A stretch of DNA of 64,000 bases from Emiliania huxleyi CCMP1516 (taxonomy: Eukaryota > Haptophyta > Isochrysidales > Noelaerhabdaceae), in NCBI RefSeq assembly GCF_000372725.1, contig NW_005200552.1:1-64000 (forward strand). Direction: 5' to 3'. Below are positions 9,986 through 20,842 of the stretch, piece by piece. Made by a program: the position numbers and the translations under genes. Position 1 is the first letter of the stretch, and the number at the start of each line of letters is the position of its first letter. The notes below the pieces were generated by a model. The model ran no database searches and was not told where the DNA came from. It worked only from the letters and a program-made list of their open reading frames with translations.

Positions 9986-12187
9986 ATGAACCCCGCGGCG
10001 CCGGGCAGCCTCGTCGCGCTGCGGCAAGCCGCCGCTGCTCACCAGCGTGCAGACGAGGAGAGGCTGGCCGCCGCCTTGGAGCGGGAGGCGGCGAAGGTCA
10101 GGGAGCTGGAGGAGGACCGCGAGGCTGCCGAAGAGCTGACCGATGTGGAGCAAGAACTCGAGCAGCTCCGCAGCGAGTACGCCACGCGCCGCGAACTTCA
10201 CAGCGCTGAGTTGCTCGCAGTATACCGCAAAGCGATCACACGCGTGCCTCGGCTCGCCGCTGTGATGACAGCCGAGCAGGCGTTGGCAGATCCCGAGCGT
10301 GTGCTGGCGTGGCTTCTCAGCGCGGCGGGCACGGCGCATCCGACAGCGCCTGCTGCGGGCTTGATTCCCCCGACACCGCCCACACCGGCCGAGGCAGCTG
10401 AGCAGGCGGAGGAGGGTTCGTGCGAAGGGGCGGCGGCGCCTTCGCGGTGCCCAGGGCTGATGGAAGAGGCGAGGCCCCCGGCCCGCGAGGCCGCCAGCTC
10501 CGACGCTCCACCCCCGAAGCGCACGCGCTACACGGAGAAGTGCTGGGGCGACGTCGTCTCGGGCGGCGCGCTGGGCTGCGAGGCGCTGCCTCCGCAGGCG
10601 TCGAGGGCCGCCTTTAGCGAGAAGTTCTGCGGGCGCTGCCGGCAGCGGGGCGTGTTTGTGCCGGCGTCGAGGGTGCGCATGCCCATCGGCGCGGGCTCCG
10701 GCGAGATCGCCAACAGCCACGGGCCCGGCTTCTGGAACGAGCCATCCCCAGCCTCGCGCTGGCCTGCGCACCGCGTCGTGAACCAGACGTCCGACTGCTC
10801 GGGCCCGAGGCTCGTAATCCTTAAGGACGAGTCTCCGGTCCCGCTGCCCGGCCTTGCCGAGGCCGCCGCGCTGTCCGCCTCCGACGGCTGGGTCGCCTTC
10901 ACGGTCGGCCGCACGCTCAGGAGAAATTTGGCTCTGCCGTCGGCCGTTGCGATTCCTCTCTCGCCGGCCCCGCCGCCCGAGCGCGACACCCCTGAGGCTC
11001 GCACCGCATCAGCCGAGGGGCGTGTCGAGGGGTTTGCGGCGGCGGCGCAGGCGGGCGAGGCGTCTGGGTCTGCGTTGGAGGCCGGCCTCGAGCCCTTCCT
11101 CGCGGAGATCTCGTTCGCTCTCGGCCCGCTCGCCGAGGCCGGCACGCCGCCGCCGCTTGGGCCCGACGAGATGACGTGGCACTTCGGGGGCGGCAGCACC
11201 TTCGACGAGCTGCTTCTCTCTGGCTCGGCGACACCGCCGCTGCTGCAGACGCGTCCGAATCCGGAGGCAAGCGTGCCGCCGCCCTCCATGCCGCCTTCGC
11301 CGCCGGCCACAGCTGGCTTTTTCCGGCACGTGGATGTCCGCGCAACACTGTTCAGTCAGCACGCCCTCGGCGCCGCCGTCGCTTGCTCCTGCGCCGTGCA
11401 CGCTCTCGCCAGCTATCGGTCCGACGCAAGCAACCAGGGCGACAGCGTAGTGGAGGTCAACATCTGGGGGCTCATGCTCACTGTCGTTCTCGCGTATGCT
11501 CTGGCCAGGGCGTACGGCTGCTATCGCAGGGCCGCGCTCACCATCACGTATGGCACCACCGTGGCATCGATCGTTACCCTCCTCTTTGATGCGCTCCGGC
11601 CCGTGGAAGGAACGACTGCAGCTCTGGGGCTAGCCGCGTATACCGACGCGCCCGTCTCTGCGGTCGGCTGCCAGTTCGCCTACGGCCTCCTCCTCGGCGT
11701 GCAGCCACTCAACACCTCGGTACGAAGCAAGAACCTCTGCGCCACAATTGGCATCTGGGCGACCAATCTGGCCAGTATGCTCCTCCGCACGGGGGACGCG
11801 GCATTCCTAAGCGTGCTGCTCGCACGCACCGCTCTGCCACTATCGGCTGGCTTTTCGGCCGGCGTGGGGTATACGAGGTGGAAGCGGGCTGCTGCTGCAG
11901 CCGACCCTGAGGCCCGCAGCCTGCTCGAGCCACCTTCGCCTCCGCCTGCTCCGCCCGGGCCTTCGGGCGGCCCCTCGAGCGACCCACGACCCGATGTCGA
12001 GCAGGCGGCGCCCAGGCACCGAATCACCCAGGAGGAGCGGGTGATGATCTCGCGTCAGGAGGCGGCCTTGCGTGCGACGCAGATCGATCCGGCAGGCTTT
12101 CTCTCTAGGTCGGTCACTAAACTGCTGGAGTGCTTGACAATGGAGGACTCGGAGAAGGATAGAACACACACAAAGGAAACGCGTTGA
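9986..12187 (+). CDS. Coiled-coil, Cys-motif, polytopic membrane protein, unknown function
   Basis: An intronless 733-residue ORF starting ATGAACCCC. Residues ~15-75 form an Ala/Glu/Arg coiled coil. A Pro/Ala linker leads to a basic patch (PKRTRY) and a compact segment at ~185-300 with KFCGRCRQRGVFVP and SHGPGFWNEPS. A low-complexity acidic/Pro region follows. From ~455 there are about five or six hydrophobic segments (for example EVNIWGLMLTVVLAYALARA), then a Pro-rich linker and a charged C-terminus with RITQEERVMISRQEAALRA. I do not recognise the family. The order, a soluble coiled coil before the membrane part, suggests a tethered scaffold or regulated channel, but that is inference. Codon use matches its neighbours. 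Confidence 0.65.
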   Translation: MNPAAPGSLVALRQAAAAHQRADEERLAAALEREAAKVRELEEDREAAEELTDVEQELEQLRSEYATRRELHSAELLAVYRKAITRVPRLAAVMTAEQALADPERVLAWLLSAAGTAHPTAPAAGLIPPTPPTPAEAAEQAEEGSCEGAAAPSRCPGLMEEARPPAREAASSDAPPPKRTRYTEKCWGDVVSGGALGCEALPPQASRAAFSEKFCGRCRQRGVFVPASRVRMPIGAGSGEIANSHGPGFWNEPSPASRWPAHRVVNQTSDCSGPRLVILKDESPVPLPGLAEAAALSASDGWVAFTVGRTLRRNLALPSAVAIPLSPAPPPERDTPEARTASAEGRVEGFAAAAQAGEASGSALEAGLEPFLAEISFALGPLAEAGTPPPLGPDEMTWHFGGGSTFDELLLSGSATPPLLQTRPNPEASVPPPSMPPSPPATAGFFRHVDVRATLFSQHALGAAVACSCAVHALASYRSDASNQGDSVVEVNIWGLMLTVVLAYALARAYGCYRRAALTITYGTTVASIVTLLFDALRPVEGTTAALGLAAYTDAPVSAVGCQFAYGLLLGVQPLNTSVRSKNLCATIGIWATNLASMLLRTGDAAFLSVLLARTALPLSAGFSAGVGYTRWKRAAAAADPEARSLLEPPSPPPAPPGPSGGPSSDPRPDVEQAAPRHRITQEERVMISRQEAALRATQIDPAGFLSRSVTKLLECLTMEDSEKDRTHTKETR

Positions 12188-12264
12188 TCGTTGTGTTTTT
12201 GGACGTGCCGGGAGGCACGATGTTAGACATGACAACATGCTGCACATGTGTTACATATTGTGCC

Positions 12265-12390
12265 TTTGCGCTTTAACCCTGTTCCTGAATAAATAAATAA
12301 ATAAAAACGGACACCTCTACACTCTACTGTGAGATGGGTAAAAAGGAACAGGTCCCCGCCCCGCGCCCGTGCGATCTTTGTGCAGTCTGT
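12265..12390 (+). repeat. Dispersed repeat with TAAA-type tail, copy 1
   Basis: CCTGTTCCTG, then four AATA/TAAA units, ACGGACACCTCT, ACTGTGAGATGGGTAAAAAG, GAACAGGTCCCCGCCC and GATCTTTGTGCAG. The reverse complement of the same order is at about 48205-48310. A unique body next to a short A-rich microsatellite suggests a retroposon remnant. No gene is visible in 12188-12690. Confidence 0.6.
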
Positions 12391-12729
12391 TCCTGAAGAG
12401 TGCTGGTTGGCAAAACAATAAGAATAACGGCGGCGCACAGCTCAAGGTGACTGTGCGCTTCTGCGCGGGGACCACCCCGGCGGCGGGGGGACGGCGGCCG
12501 ACCGTACCCTCCGCAGGCAAGCGGCGTACGTTGCCATCTCCGGCTGGAGGGCGGCACAGAGGAAGCTCGCCTGGGGGCGGGGGCCCCCGCCCCGAGGGGC
12601 GGGTGCAGGTTGGGGTGGTTCAGCGCGCGGTGCCATCATTGACACCAATCCATTCTTGAGAACTGACCACTCAAACAGCAGGCGGAGTGGTTCAGCGCGT
12701 GGTGTGCGGCGACGCCGAGCGGCATCCAG

Positions 12730-12788
12730 GCGCCGCAGATGGCTCGAGATTGCCCGAGATTGCCCGAGATCACCCGAGCGGCATCCAG
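12730..12788 (+). mobile_element. GAGATTGCCC-array introner
   Basis: A 59-nt GC-AG interval. GAGCGGCATCCAG/GCGCCGCAGATGGC occurs on both sides of about three units of CGAGATTGCCC. The left copy gives CCAG|GCGCCG as donor, the right copy follows CATCCAG. The flanking exons belong to no recognised domain but lie just upstream of the ACT gene on the same strand. Confidence 0.65.
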
Positions 12789-12965
12789 GCGCCGCAGATG
12801 GCCGACGGGGGTGTGTGGCTGCCCGATCACTGCTGTCACTCCTTGAGTGTGGATGGGGAGTGTGGGCTAGGCTGCCGACGGCGACGGGTGGGTGCCGATC
12901 AAGGTTGGCGGCGACGGACTCGGAGGCTGATGAGGGAGGGTAGTCACTCAGCCTCTTCATGCGGC

Positions 12966-13456
12966 TGGTTAAAGGTTGGCGACGACTCGACGCCGCTCAG
13001 CGAAGTGGGTGTCATCGCAGCGCAGGCCTGAGACCGCCGAGAGACCGCCGAGAGACCGCCGAGATATAGCTGAGGTGTGCCGAGGTGTGGCTGAGGTGCA
13101 GCCCAGGTGCAGCTTGGATGTGGCGGGGGTGTAGCAGAGATGCGCGAGGCGGTTTGAACTGGTATCATCGCTGCGCAGGCGACCAGCTCTCGCCGCTCGC
13201 TCGCCTGAGATCTATGACTATGCGTGTACAAGTGATGCTAATGCAGGCGACCGTCCTCTCGCCGCTCTCCATCCCCCTCCTCTACCACTCCACTTTCGGC
13301 GTCGACTCCACCTTCGTGCCGCTCGCGAAGGATGGAGCCTATTGCCACTAAGCGAGCAGTTCATTAACAGGCTTCGACTTCACTTTCGTGCCGCTCGAGA
13401 ACGTCGGCGCCGCCATCGCCGCCTTCGACGCAGCCGGCTACGCCGTCCGGCGGGAG
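12966..13456 (+). CDS. ACT-domain (CASTOR/COG3603-like) amino-acid-binding protein, partial
   Basis: Exons 12966-13025, 13247-13298 and 13371-13456 join in phase to give WLKVGDDSTPLSEVGVIAAQ, ATVLSPLSIPLLYHSTFG, FDFTFVPLENVGAAIAAF, then DAAGYAVRRE. This is the ACT-domain pattern GVLAxLxxPLxxAxIxxxxxSTxxTDxxLV seen in COG3603 and the CASTOR arginine sensors, with the conserved STF and DF. Introns are 13026-13246 and 13299-13370 (both GC-AG, flanked by duplicated exon sequence); a GT donor follows at 13457 with CCGAGATTGCCC repeats. Upstream and downstream exons were not found. Upstream exons around 12.69-12.95 kb may belong to it. Ligand and role unknown. Confidence 0.5.
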
Positions 13457-13694
13457 GTCCGAGATTGCCCGAGATACCCCGAGATGCCCAAGATGACCCG
13501 AGACTATCCGAGGTTGCCCGAGATTGCCCGAGACTGCCAGAGATGACCCCATCCGCCCCCGTCGGACGGAGTGTGAACGGCGTCTCTTCACACGCGTCAG
13601 CTATGAATAGGACTCGCCGCCGCCCGACCAGGACACGGATTGGCCGAGCGGCTGAGCCGGCCTCTCCTCGCACCGGCAAATTGACCCCTCAACT

Positions 13695-13913
<219 letters not shown>

Positions 13914-15367
13914 GCATTCGACTTTCAAGAGCTTTCAAGTCGCTCAGTTATCAATCATCATCTCGCAATGATCAGGCGAGCGCCTCACCGTCGGCCATTA
14001 ACTGTTAAGAGAGGGATCCTGGAGATTGCTGATCGTGTGTCTCCGGAGGGAGGGATGGGAAAAGCAACGATATATCTTTACTTCCAAAACCCGGACGTGC
14101 CTCCACCGGCACCCTTCCCGCTTCCGCGCACCGCGGCTCGCACACGCGCGCCGCAGGTCGTCATGACTCACACAGCAAAACGGGCCCTGTCCCCTGACGA
14201 GGCGCGCCTGAGTCACGGCCTGAGTCTGTGTGAGGTAAGGTAAGGTAAATTTCTCTCCACACACACACAGTGGTGGGGCAAGGGGGGGCGACCCTCGCAT
14301 CTCCACGCCCGGACACGGGCAGGAGCCCTACGGCATTCAAAGTGCAAGCATTGGCCCGGTGCACGTGGGTGAGCAGAGGGAGGGCCAGGCATGTGAGCAG
14401 AGTTGCGGAGCGTCGGGCCCGGCGTGGGCGAGGCGGCGTGGAAACGGTGTGAGCGTGAGAGTGTTCCTAGAGGGGCAGGGCGAGTGGACCAGTAGAGGGA
14501 GCGGACCCTGAGTTGAGGAAATCGGAGGACGCGACCCACCTCGCCACAGACGGTCCCGCGCCTCGCCGCTATGACGGGCACACGCCCCGCACCGTCCGCT
14601 GTGTGCCCGTCTTTGTCCGGAGTGAATACTCCAACGCGCTCGTCGGTGACGGTGTCCTCCAACCTGCGCCGCGCTCGGCGAACCTCGACAGCGCTTTCGG
14701 TGGCATGCAGCTCTTTGCGACAGAAGCCTGGAGAGCAGCTCCTCTGCTGCTCACACACTCTGCACAGCTGACACAGCCTACTGTGCGGCTGCCACAGCTG
14801 TGACAGCGATGAGCTCGCCCTCACTGGCCCTCAGTCACTTGTGCTGCGGCTTGTGTGAGCGACACTGCTCGGCGACTGCCGGCACACTGTGAGACCATGG
14901 GGGGGAGGTAAAACCACGCTACCAGCGCTTGGTCACATCGGCCCCGAGGTCAGATCCATCTACTCTGTTGATGACAAGACTTGTCTACCGGCTGGAGCCG
15001 AGCAGGAGGGCCCGGCGCACAACCCCTGGTCAACTCAGGGTCCACACCCCGTACGACACGACTGACATCGAGTTTCGAACCGCAAGCAGAATATCGCGAA
15101 TTCGGGCAAACGCGAGAGCGCAAATAAGAGCTCAGCTCTCACGAAAGTCACGTCCCTCTACTCTAAATTGTGCGCGGGCGTGGGGGGCGCGGCGCCGGCG
15201 GCAAACGATGGCCAATATGCGCATCCGACAATTCCCCGGACCCCGCCCAGTCCCCGCCAGAAAACAGACTAAGAACAGACAACACTCTACGGCCCGCGCC
15301 ACGACGGCAGCCGAGAGCCTGAGAGCGGAGAGGCAGAGTGGCTCGCACACTTCTCATGACTTCCTTC
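13914..15367. other. Repeat-rich interval without a supported gene
   Basis: About 14078-14115 carries TTCCAAAACCCGGACGTGCC, shared with 25722 and 26183. About 14229-14380 is a family 1 introner-like element. About 14690-14945 (CGACAGCGCTTTCG, GGCATGCAGCTCTTTGCG, TAAAACCACGCT) is repeated at 51610-51830. I see no recognisable protein in 14.9-15.4 kb. Confidence 0.6.
14229..14380 (+). mobile_element. Family 1 introner-like element
   Basis: Begins with GGTAAGGTAAGGTAAATTTC, then CTCCACACACACACAGTGG, TGGGGCAAGG, CATCTCCACGC, GGAGCCCTACGGCATTCAAA and CCGGTGCACGTGGGTGAGC. No duplicated exon was identified around it. Confidence 0.65.
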
Positions 15368-16819
15368 TCACCGCCCCGCCCCCACCCCTCGATATACGAT
15401 CATCTTCTTGGGCAGCAGCTGGTTCGACAGGTCCTCTCCGTGGCCTAGGCAGCCGCGCTCGCCCACGCCCCAGGTGAAGACGGCGCCGTCGGCGGTGCGG
15501 GCGATGCTATGCCCGCCTCCTGCCGACACAGCGACGACGCGCTGGCCAGCAAAGGCCTCGACCTTCTTGGGCAGCAGCTGGATCTGCTCGTCGCCGTGGC
15601 CCAGCTTGCCCCCACCTCCCCAGCCCCAGCTCCAGACAGCGCCGTCGGCGGTGATGGCGAGGCCGTGGTTGCCTCCAGCCGACACGGCGACGACGCGCCG
15701 GCCCGCAAAGGCCTCGACCTTTTTCGGCAGCAGCTGCCTCTGCTCGTCGCCGTGGCCCAGCTGGCCTTCGCCTCCCAAGCCCCAGCTCCAGGCGGAGCCG
15801 TCGGCGGTGAGGGCGAGGCTGTGCGCCCCTCCAGCCGACACGGCGACGACGCGCTGGGCAGCAAAGGCCTCGACCTTCTTGGGCAGCAGCTGGCGCTGCG
15901 CGTCGCCATGGCCCAGCTGGCAGTAGCCTCCCCAGCCCCAACTCCAGACGGCTCCGTCGGCGGTGAGGGCGAGGCTGTGCCCGGCTGCAGCCGACACAGC
16001 GACGACGCGCCGGCCCGCAAAGGCCTCGACGTTCTTGGGCAGCAGCTGGTTCTGCTCATCGCCGAGGCCCAGCTTGCCTCGCCATCCATTGCCCCAGCTC
16101 CAGGCGGCTCCATCGGCGGTGAGGGCGAGGCTGTGAGCCCCTCCAGCCGACACAGCGACGACACGCTGGTCAGCCAAGGCCTCGACCTTCTTCGGCAGCA
16201 GCTGGTTCTGCTGGTCGCCGTGGCCCAACCGGCCGTCGCCTCCAAAGCCCCAGCTCCAGACGCTGCCGTCGGCTGTGATGGCGAGGCTGTGGCGGGCTCC
16301 AGCCGACACAGCGACGACGCGCTCGCCGCCCAGCGTCGAGGGGAGACACGTCGGCGTGTTCAGCCGCGTCACGCCCTCGCCGTGCCCGAGCAGCCCTGGC
16401 ATGTTGTTCTCAGCCCTTCCGCACGACGAGAGCCGCCCCTCGCCGTCGATGAAGAGGCTGTGATGAAGGCCTGCCACCGCCCTCGCCGGCGGGCTGGACT
16501 CGCACAGCAGCGCAGCGAAGCACAGCCACCGCACGGCACAGCTCTCGCCCTCCGGCTGCGCCGGCAGCTCGTAGCCGCGCTCTTGCGCCCACAAGCGGAT
16601 GCCCTCCAGCGCAAGCGAGGCGTGGAAGAGCAGCGAGACGGCCGCGACGCGAGCGATGTCGGCAGGGCTGTGGCAGTGAGAGAGGGCGCGCAGGAGGAGG
16701 TCCGTGGGGAGGTCGAGGAGGTGGATGGACGGCGGCGTGTCTGGCGAAGGAGTGGCGGCGGAGGCGGAGGCGCGGGCGAGGCGGCGCGAGCGGCGGCGCG
16801 GCGGGGTGGACATATACAT
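15368..16819 (-). CDS. F-box-like / RCC1 repeat protein, copy A
   Basis: 483 residues, intronless, from ATGTATATGTCC. Residues ~33-70 (LDLPTDLLLRALSHCHSPAD, IARVAAVSLLFH) fit an F-box, which would recruit SKP1 of an SCF ubiquitin ligase. From ~115 seven RCC1-type blades follow, each with HSLALTADGAVWSWG, a GxLGHGDxxxQLLPKKVEAF block and RVVAVSAGG. They should form a beta-propeller for substrate binding or guanine-nucleotide exchange. The repeats are highly similar at DNA level, so recent unit duplication or gene conversion is likely. A paralogue lies at 36289-37704 in the opposite orientation. F-box/RCC1 combinations are known in eukaryotes; the target is unknown. Confidence 0.85.
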   Translation of the reverse strand: MYMSTPPRRRSRRLARASASAATPSPDTPPSIHLLDLPTDLLLRALSHCHSPADIARVAAVSLLFHASLALEGIRLWAQERGYELPAQPEGESCAVRWLCFAALLCESSPPARAVAGLHHSLFIDGEGRLSSCGRAENNMPGLLGHGEGVTRLNTPTCLPSTLGGERVVAVSAGARHSLAITADGSVWSWGFGGDGRLGHGDQQNQLLPKKVEALADQRVVAVSAGGAHSLALTADGAAWSWGNGWRGKLGLGDEQNQLLPKNVEAFAGRRVVAVSAAAGHSLALTADGAVWSWGWGGYCQLGHGDAQRQLLPKKVEAFAAQRVVAVSAGGAHSLALTADGSAWSWGLGGEGQLGHGDEQRQLLPKKVEAFAGRRVVAVSAGGNHGLAITADGAVWSWGWGGGGKLGHGDEQIQLLPKKVEAFAGQRVVAVSAGGGHSIARTADGAVFTWGVGERGCLGHGEDLSNQLLPKKMIVYRGVGAGR

Positions 16820-17473
16820 CGCAGGAAAAGAAAAACTCGCAGCTCACGTCTAACAGGTCTGTTTTCTTTTTTCTGTTTGCAGGGTGGACAAGAGTTGTGT
16901 TGGTTTCGCTGTCCCGCCTAGGCTGGGCGGTCCCAAATTGCCGGCGGTGGGCGGTGGGGCGCGCGGCGCGGTGCGGTGGTGTGTGTGTGACTGCGACAAA
17001 GGACCATCCAATTTCACGGGAAGGAAGGTGTGTTGCTAGGCGTCGCCCACCCTTGGGCGTCTGCCTCGGGTAAAAGAAAGAAAGAAAACGGACAACCCAA
17101 GGGTGTGTCGAAACCGGACGTGAGGGATTTCTGAGCTTAGCCTTCGATGTTAAGAAAACAACCGCAAGGCGGACATGGCATATCGCTCTCGGGCCCACAG
17201 ACATCCCGCACACCCGCCGCCACCCGCGCGCGCCCCACCCCGGCCGGGAGAAAGGGGAGTGACAGTTTGGGATTGCAAGTCGAGTATGTTGAGTCCTGGC
17301 TCAACAACGCAGAGTAGAGGACTTGGGTGGTCCGGCCCACAAGTCCGGTTCACGCGCCCCGAGCTCGCCATCTGCATTTTTTCTTTCTACACGGACCGGC
17401 GATCGGCGGGCGCTCCAGTATCGCCGGCCATCACGATCGATCGTGCGCCAGCCCTTTCTCCTCTCGAGCCAGA

Positions 17474-17842
17474 ATGCCAGACGACGAGCCCTTCAAGCGG
17501 TACACGCCGGACGAGCTCACCCAGATATTCCTCGCCGGCGGCGCCCAGAGCCTGCCCCTCCCTCCCGACAAACCAACTGTCTCCCGCACACACACAATCG
17601 CACTCTGGCCATCGAATGACTCCGAATGACTCACTGTGTGTGCTAAGACAGAATAATCTCCGCAGACAGCCAAAACGGGCCGTGCCGCGTTTGTGGTGTC
17701 TTCTCAAGCATCAGCATCCGGGCGCCGCATATGCTCGAGTGGGCGGTCACCAATGTGGGCCCAGTGCGCACTAGGCGCACATGCTAGTGCTATCCTGCCC
17801 TATGGGAGGCAGAGGGATGGGGGGAGGGGGGGGCAGAGGTAA
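17474..17842 (+). CDS. Possible small two-exon gene
   Basis: Exon 17474-17578 encodes MPDDEPFKRYTPDELTQIFL and continues in good codon usage to a GT donor. An acceptor CCGCAG at 17665 opens a second exon to a TAA at 17840 in phase. The first exon looks real, with GC-rich third positions and a clean ATG. The second has weak coding character, so the true 3' part may differ. No family recognised. Confidence 0.3.
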
Positions 17843-17866
17843 GGTGGGGTGAGACTGGGGAGGACC

Positions 17867-19822
17867 TCAGAGGTCCTCCATGGGGAACAGGTCAAAGTTG
17901 ACGCCGTTCTCGCCATCGCCGCCGACGCCGTCGCCCTTGTCCGCAAAGGTGGCTCCAGAAGAAATCTCTGTCACCTAGACCCACATACCACACGACCATC
18001 CTACGTTACAATCTCCGACTGGTGCTGGCGACTGGAACTTGTCCCCGTTAGTGACCAAGTATTGGCCCAGCCCGCCGCCGTGAGTTCCGCACGCGGGCCC
18101 ACGCGACAGCAACACAGAGAACGACCATCGCGAGAAGCAGGCCGAGCCGAACTGCCAGCCATGGCATGGTTGCAGGCACTGGCACTGCAAACAGTCTTGC
18201 AATGATTACTGGCACGCCGAGCGGCCATGTCAGCATAACCGCCAGCGGGCTGTGCAAAAAGAGTTGAAAAAAGGCCTGATTCGACGGGTTGAGCCACAAG
18301 GATGCCCAGACGAATGTCATTGTGCAGAAGGCGTCGGCAGCCACGTTTAGGAACGCGCGCCACTTTGACCGCTGTGAGAGGAAGGACCGCTCGCGCAAAA
18401 GCGGCCAGATGCCTGCGATGACAATGACGCAGCTTAAAATGCACCATGCGAAGGCTTCGAGCAGGTTGTCGCACGAAAGCGATCCGGAGGCAGCATACTG
18501 ACTGCCAAAGGCAACCATGAAGCTTTCCGGGGCGAGGTTGACGGCAAACACGGCGAGCCCGAGGACCGCCGCATACAAACGGTTGAATAGCCACACCAAG
18601 AAGCGATGCGAACCCGCGTTCCCGACTGTAGCCGATTCCTCCGCTAGAAGAGCCGCGATTGCCCCGCCCACCTCCTCGCGCTGCTCAACAGGTAAGAGAA
18701 ACTGCGCGAGGAGGTTATCGATGAAGGTGGTAAATGTGATTGCGAGCCCATCGAGCAGGAACATGGTGCAGGTGACGTCGTTGATGAGGATCGCGCAAGT
18801 TGCACAGATTAAGCAGAGCGGCAGCACCAACATCCGCATCCGGATGTGCACCCAGCCCAGGCAGCGCATCCACAGGGGAAGCTCTACTCTACGAGCACGC
18901 GTGCGGTGGCGGAGCAGCCGCTTCTCCAGTGCAGCCTCGTCCCAGTCCTCGGCGAGCGGAATAAGGATCAACATCACCACGAAGACGAGTACGAAGTAGT
19001 GCGTCGCGGCGAGGCGGCTCTGCCGTACGACGAGATGGTCACACCGCAGCGGCATGATGTCGGTGGCGTCGCAGTGGGCCGCAGCCTCTCGCGCCCACTG
19101 CTCGCCGCTCAAGTCCTCGGCGGCACTGTGACCGAACCAGCCGGCGCCAATGGCGAAGCTGTGCAGGCAGCGGAGCGGGCGAGAGGTCGGTGAGCTGGGA
19201 GAGGGGGGGGACTATCTAGCATGCAGCGTGTAGAGCCGCACCTCGAGTTGCTCCAGATGTCGACATATGGTCCAAGCACGTGACGCCGGCTGTCCAGCGC
19301 CATGATGACTCCTGATATGTTCTCCGCCGTCAGCTGCATATTGTAGCAGTCGAGGCATACGCCGGGCGCCTTCTCGTGCCGCCACGGCTGCCGCGTGATT
19401 GGCTCCCCAAAAATATAGAAATCCTTTGGGTGGCAATACTCTCCGACCGCGCAGTGATTGTGACTCGAGCAGCGTGGGTGCGCAGCCTCATAGACGACCG
19501 CGTACATGACCACCGACTGGCCACACATTAGGAGGATGGACAGAAGAAGCGGGATGGCCGCCGAGAGGGAGGCGCCTGGAGCGGTAGCCTTGACGAACGC
19601 CCACGCATGAATGCCGCCCAAGCCAACAGAGTCGTAGCGGGCGAGAGGCCGCTGGTGGATGTGTGCGTCGACCACGTTGGGTGCTGCCGAAGGCTGGCGC
19701 ATGATCTCCTCTTCATCGGTGCTGGTGCTCGCGTCGACCTGGGCCTGGTACGGTGCCGTTTGCCCGCGCGACGTCAGTGAAAACCATGCCCACCGTGAAG
19801 GCAAAGCCGTAACCGTGAGCAT
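17867..19822 (-). CDS. Polytopic membrane protein with Cys-rich loop, unknown function
   Basis: Exon 1 is 19822-19242 and exon 2 starts at 19125 (GT-AG intron 19241-19126, phase-consistent), reading to about 18048. A likely last exon, ending at 17867, encodes an acidic tail GVNFDLFPMEDL. Exon 1 has one hydrophobic segment (AAIPLLLSILLMCGQSVVMY), then a loop with CSSHNHCAVGEYC and CLDC, probably disulfide-bonded outside the cytosol. Exon 2 has about eight more hydrophobic segments. I believe similar CxxHxxCxxGxYC...CxxC multi-pass proteins are common in algae of this type, but I know no function. The donor joining exon 2 to the acidic exon could not be fixed, and the protein may instead stop at 18048. 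A palindrome GAGGACCTC/GAGGTCCTC lies at the 3' end (17860-17878). Confidence 0.65.
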
Positions 19823-20320
19823 CGATCAGCGGCGGCGAACTCAGCGGCGGCGGTCAGGTACGCAGCAGAGCCGACGAGACGAACGACGATCAAAAAGAGC
19901 CTCGACGAGACGAACGACGATCAAAAAGAGCCTGCCGACGTGCAAAAAAGAGAAAGCCGGAAGAACACAACGCACTCTCGCACATGAAGCGAGAATCGGA
20001 GAGAGACTGCGAAGAGAGATAGGAAGAGGCAGACTCCCTAGGGTAGGCGACGGCTAGCGCATCACACTCCTCTCCTTAAAATCCCTGTGTGGTGGCGGCG
20101 TGCCGTTCTCCCATCCCTCCCTTCAGGTACACCATGGTGCACAATATATCGCAATATACTCCAATAGACTCCAATATACTCTTGTTTCGCCCCGGGATTA
20201 GTTCCGGCATACATTGGCGTACATTGGAATATACTGGAGACGAACCAACAGGGGTCAGGGCGAATATATCGCAATATAAGCCAATATATCCCAAAGTTCA
20301 CCATTATATCCGGACCGTAC

Positions 20321-20357
<37 letters not shown>

Positions 20358-20842
20358 AAAACCCCTTCTCCCTTTTCTCCCAGTAAGCAACAAGTACGTA
20401 CATTGCGATATATTGGTAGGTAGGTAGGTAGAAAGGTGAAGAACAGCCAGCGAGGCTCGGACTGGACACCAACGCGGTATATGGGTGGACGTTGGACAGA
20501 TGATGACGACACGCACGAGCGACACACAGACACAAACAGGCTCACAAGACACACAGCCAGCGGGCTGCCACACACACCCTAGTTGGCGTACACATAACTC
20601 AGGGCCACACATTCTTCCTGTCGGTCGCCCCCCCCAGCACTCCAACTCCACCTCTATAGCAATCTCGCGAGGTTGATGATTGATGGGAAGGCGAAACACA
20701 GTCCGACCAACGACTGGGACGAGACCGTGTGTAATATTGGCTTATATTCCACATCTCAGCTGTGAACCTGTGTGTCAGTATTCTCTGTGGCTCGCCTTGC
20801 GTGAGGCTCTCCTGTGCTTGGTGCAGTGAGCGGTAACCGGAG
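19823..20842. other. AT-richer repeat interval upstream of the SPPP gene
   Basis: No gene seen. About 19868-19935 is a 34-bp tandem duplication (GACGAGACGAACGACGATCA). About 20140-20300 is unusually AT-rich, with repeated ATATATCGCAATATA. 20327-20354 is (GA)n. 20401-20446 is a minus-strand copy of the CTACCTACC-tailed repeat. About 20498-20648 is the inverted partner of 4246-4393. Confidence 0.6.

Noticed and set aside
17860-17878. Palindrome GAGGACCTC/GAGGTCCTC as a terminator
   Set aside because: Intrinsic hairpin terminators are a bacterial feature; in this eukaryotic context it overlaps the putative stop codon of a minus-strand exon and may be chance.
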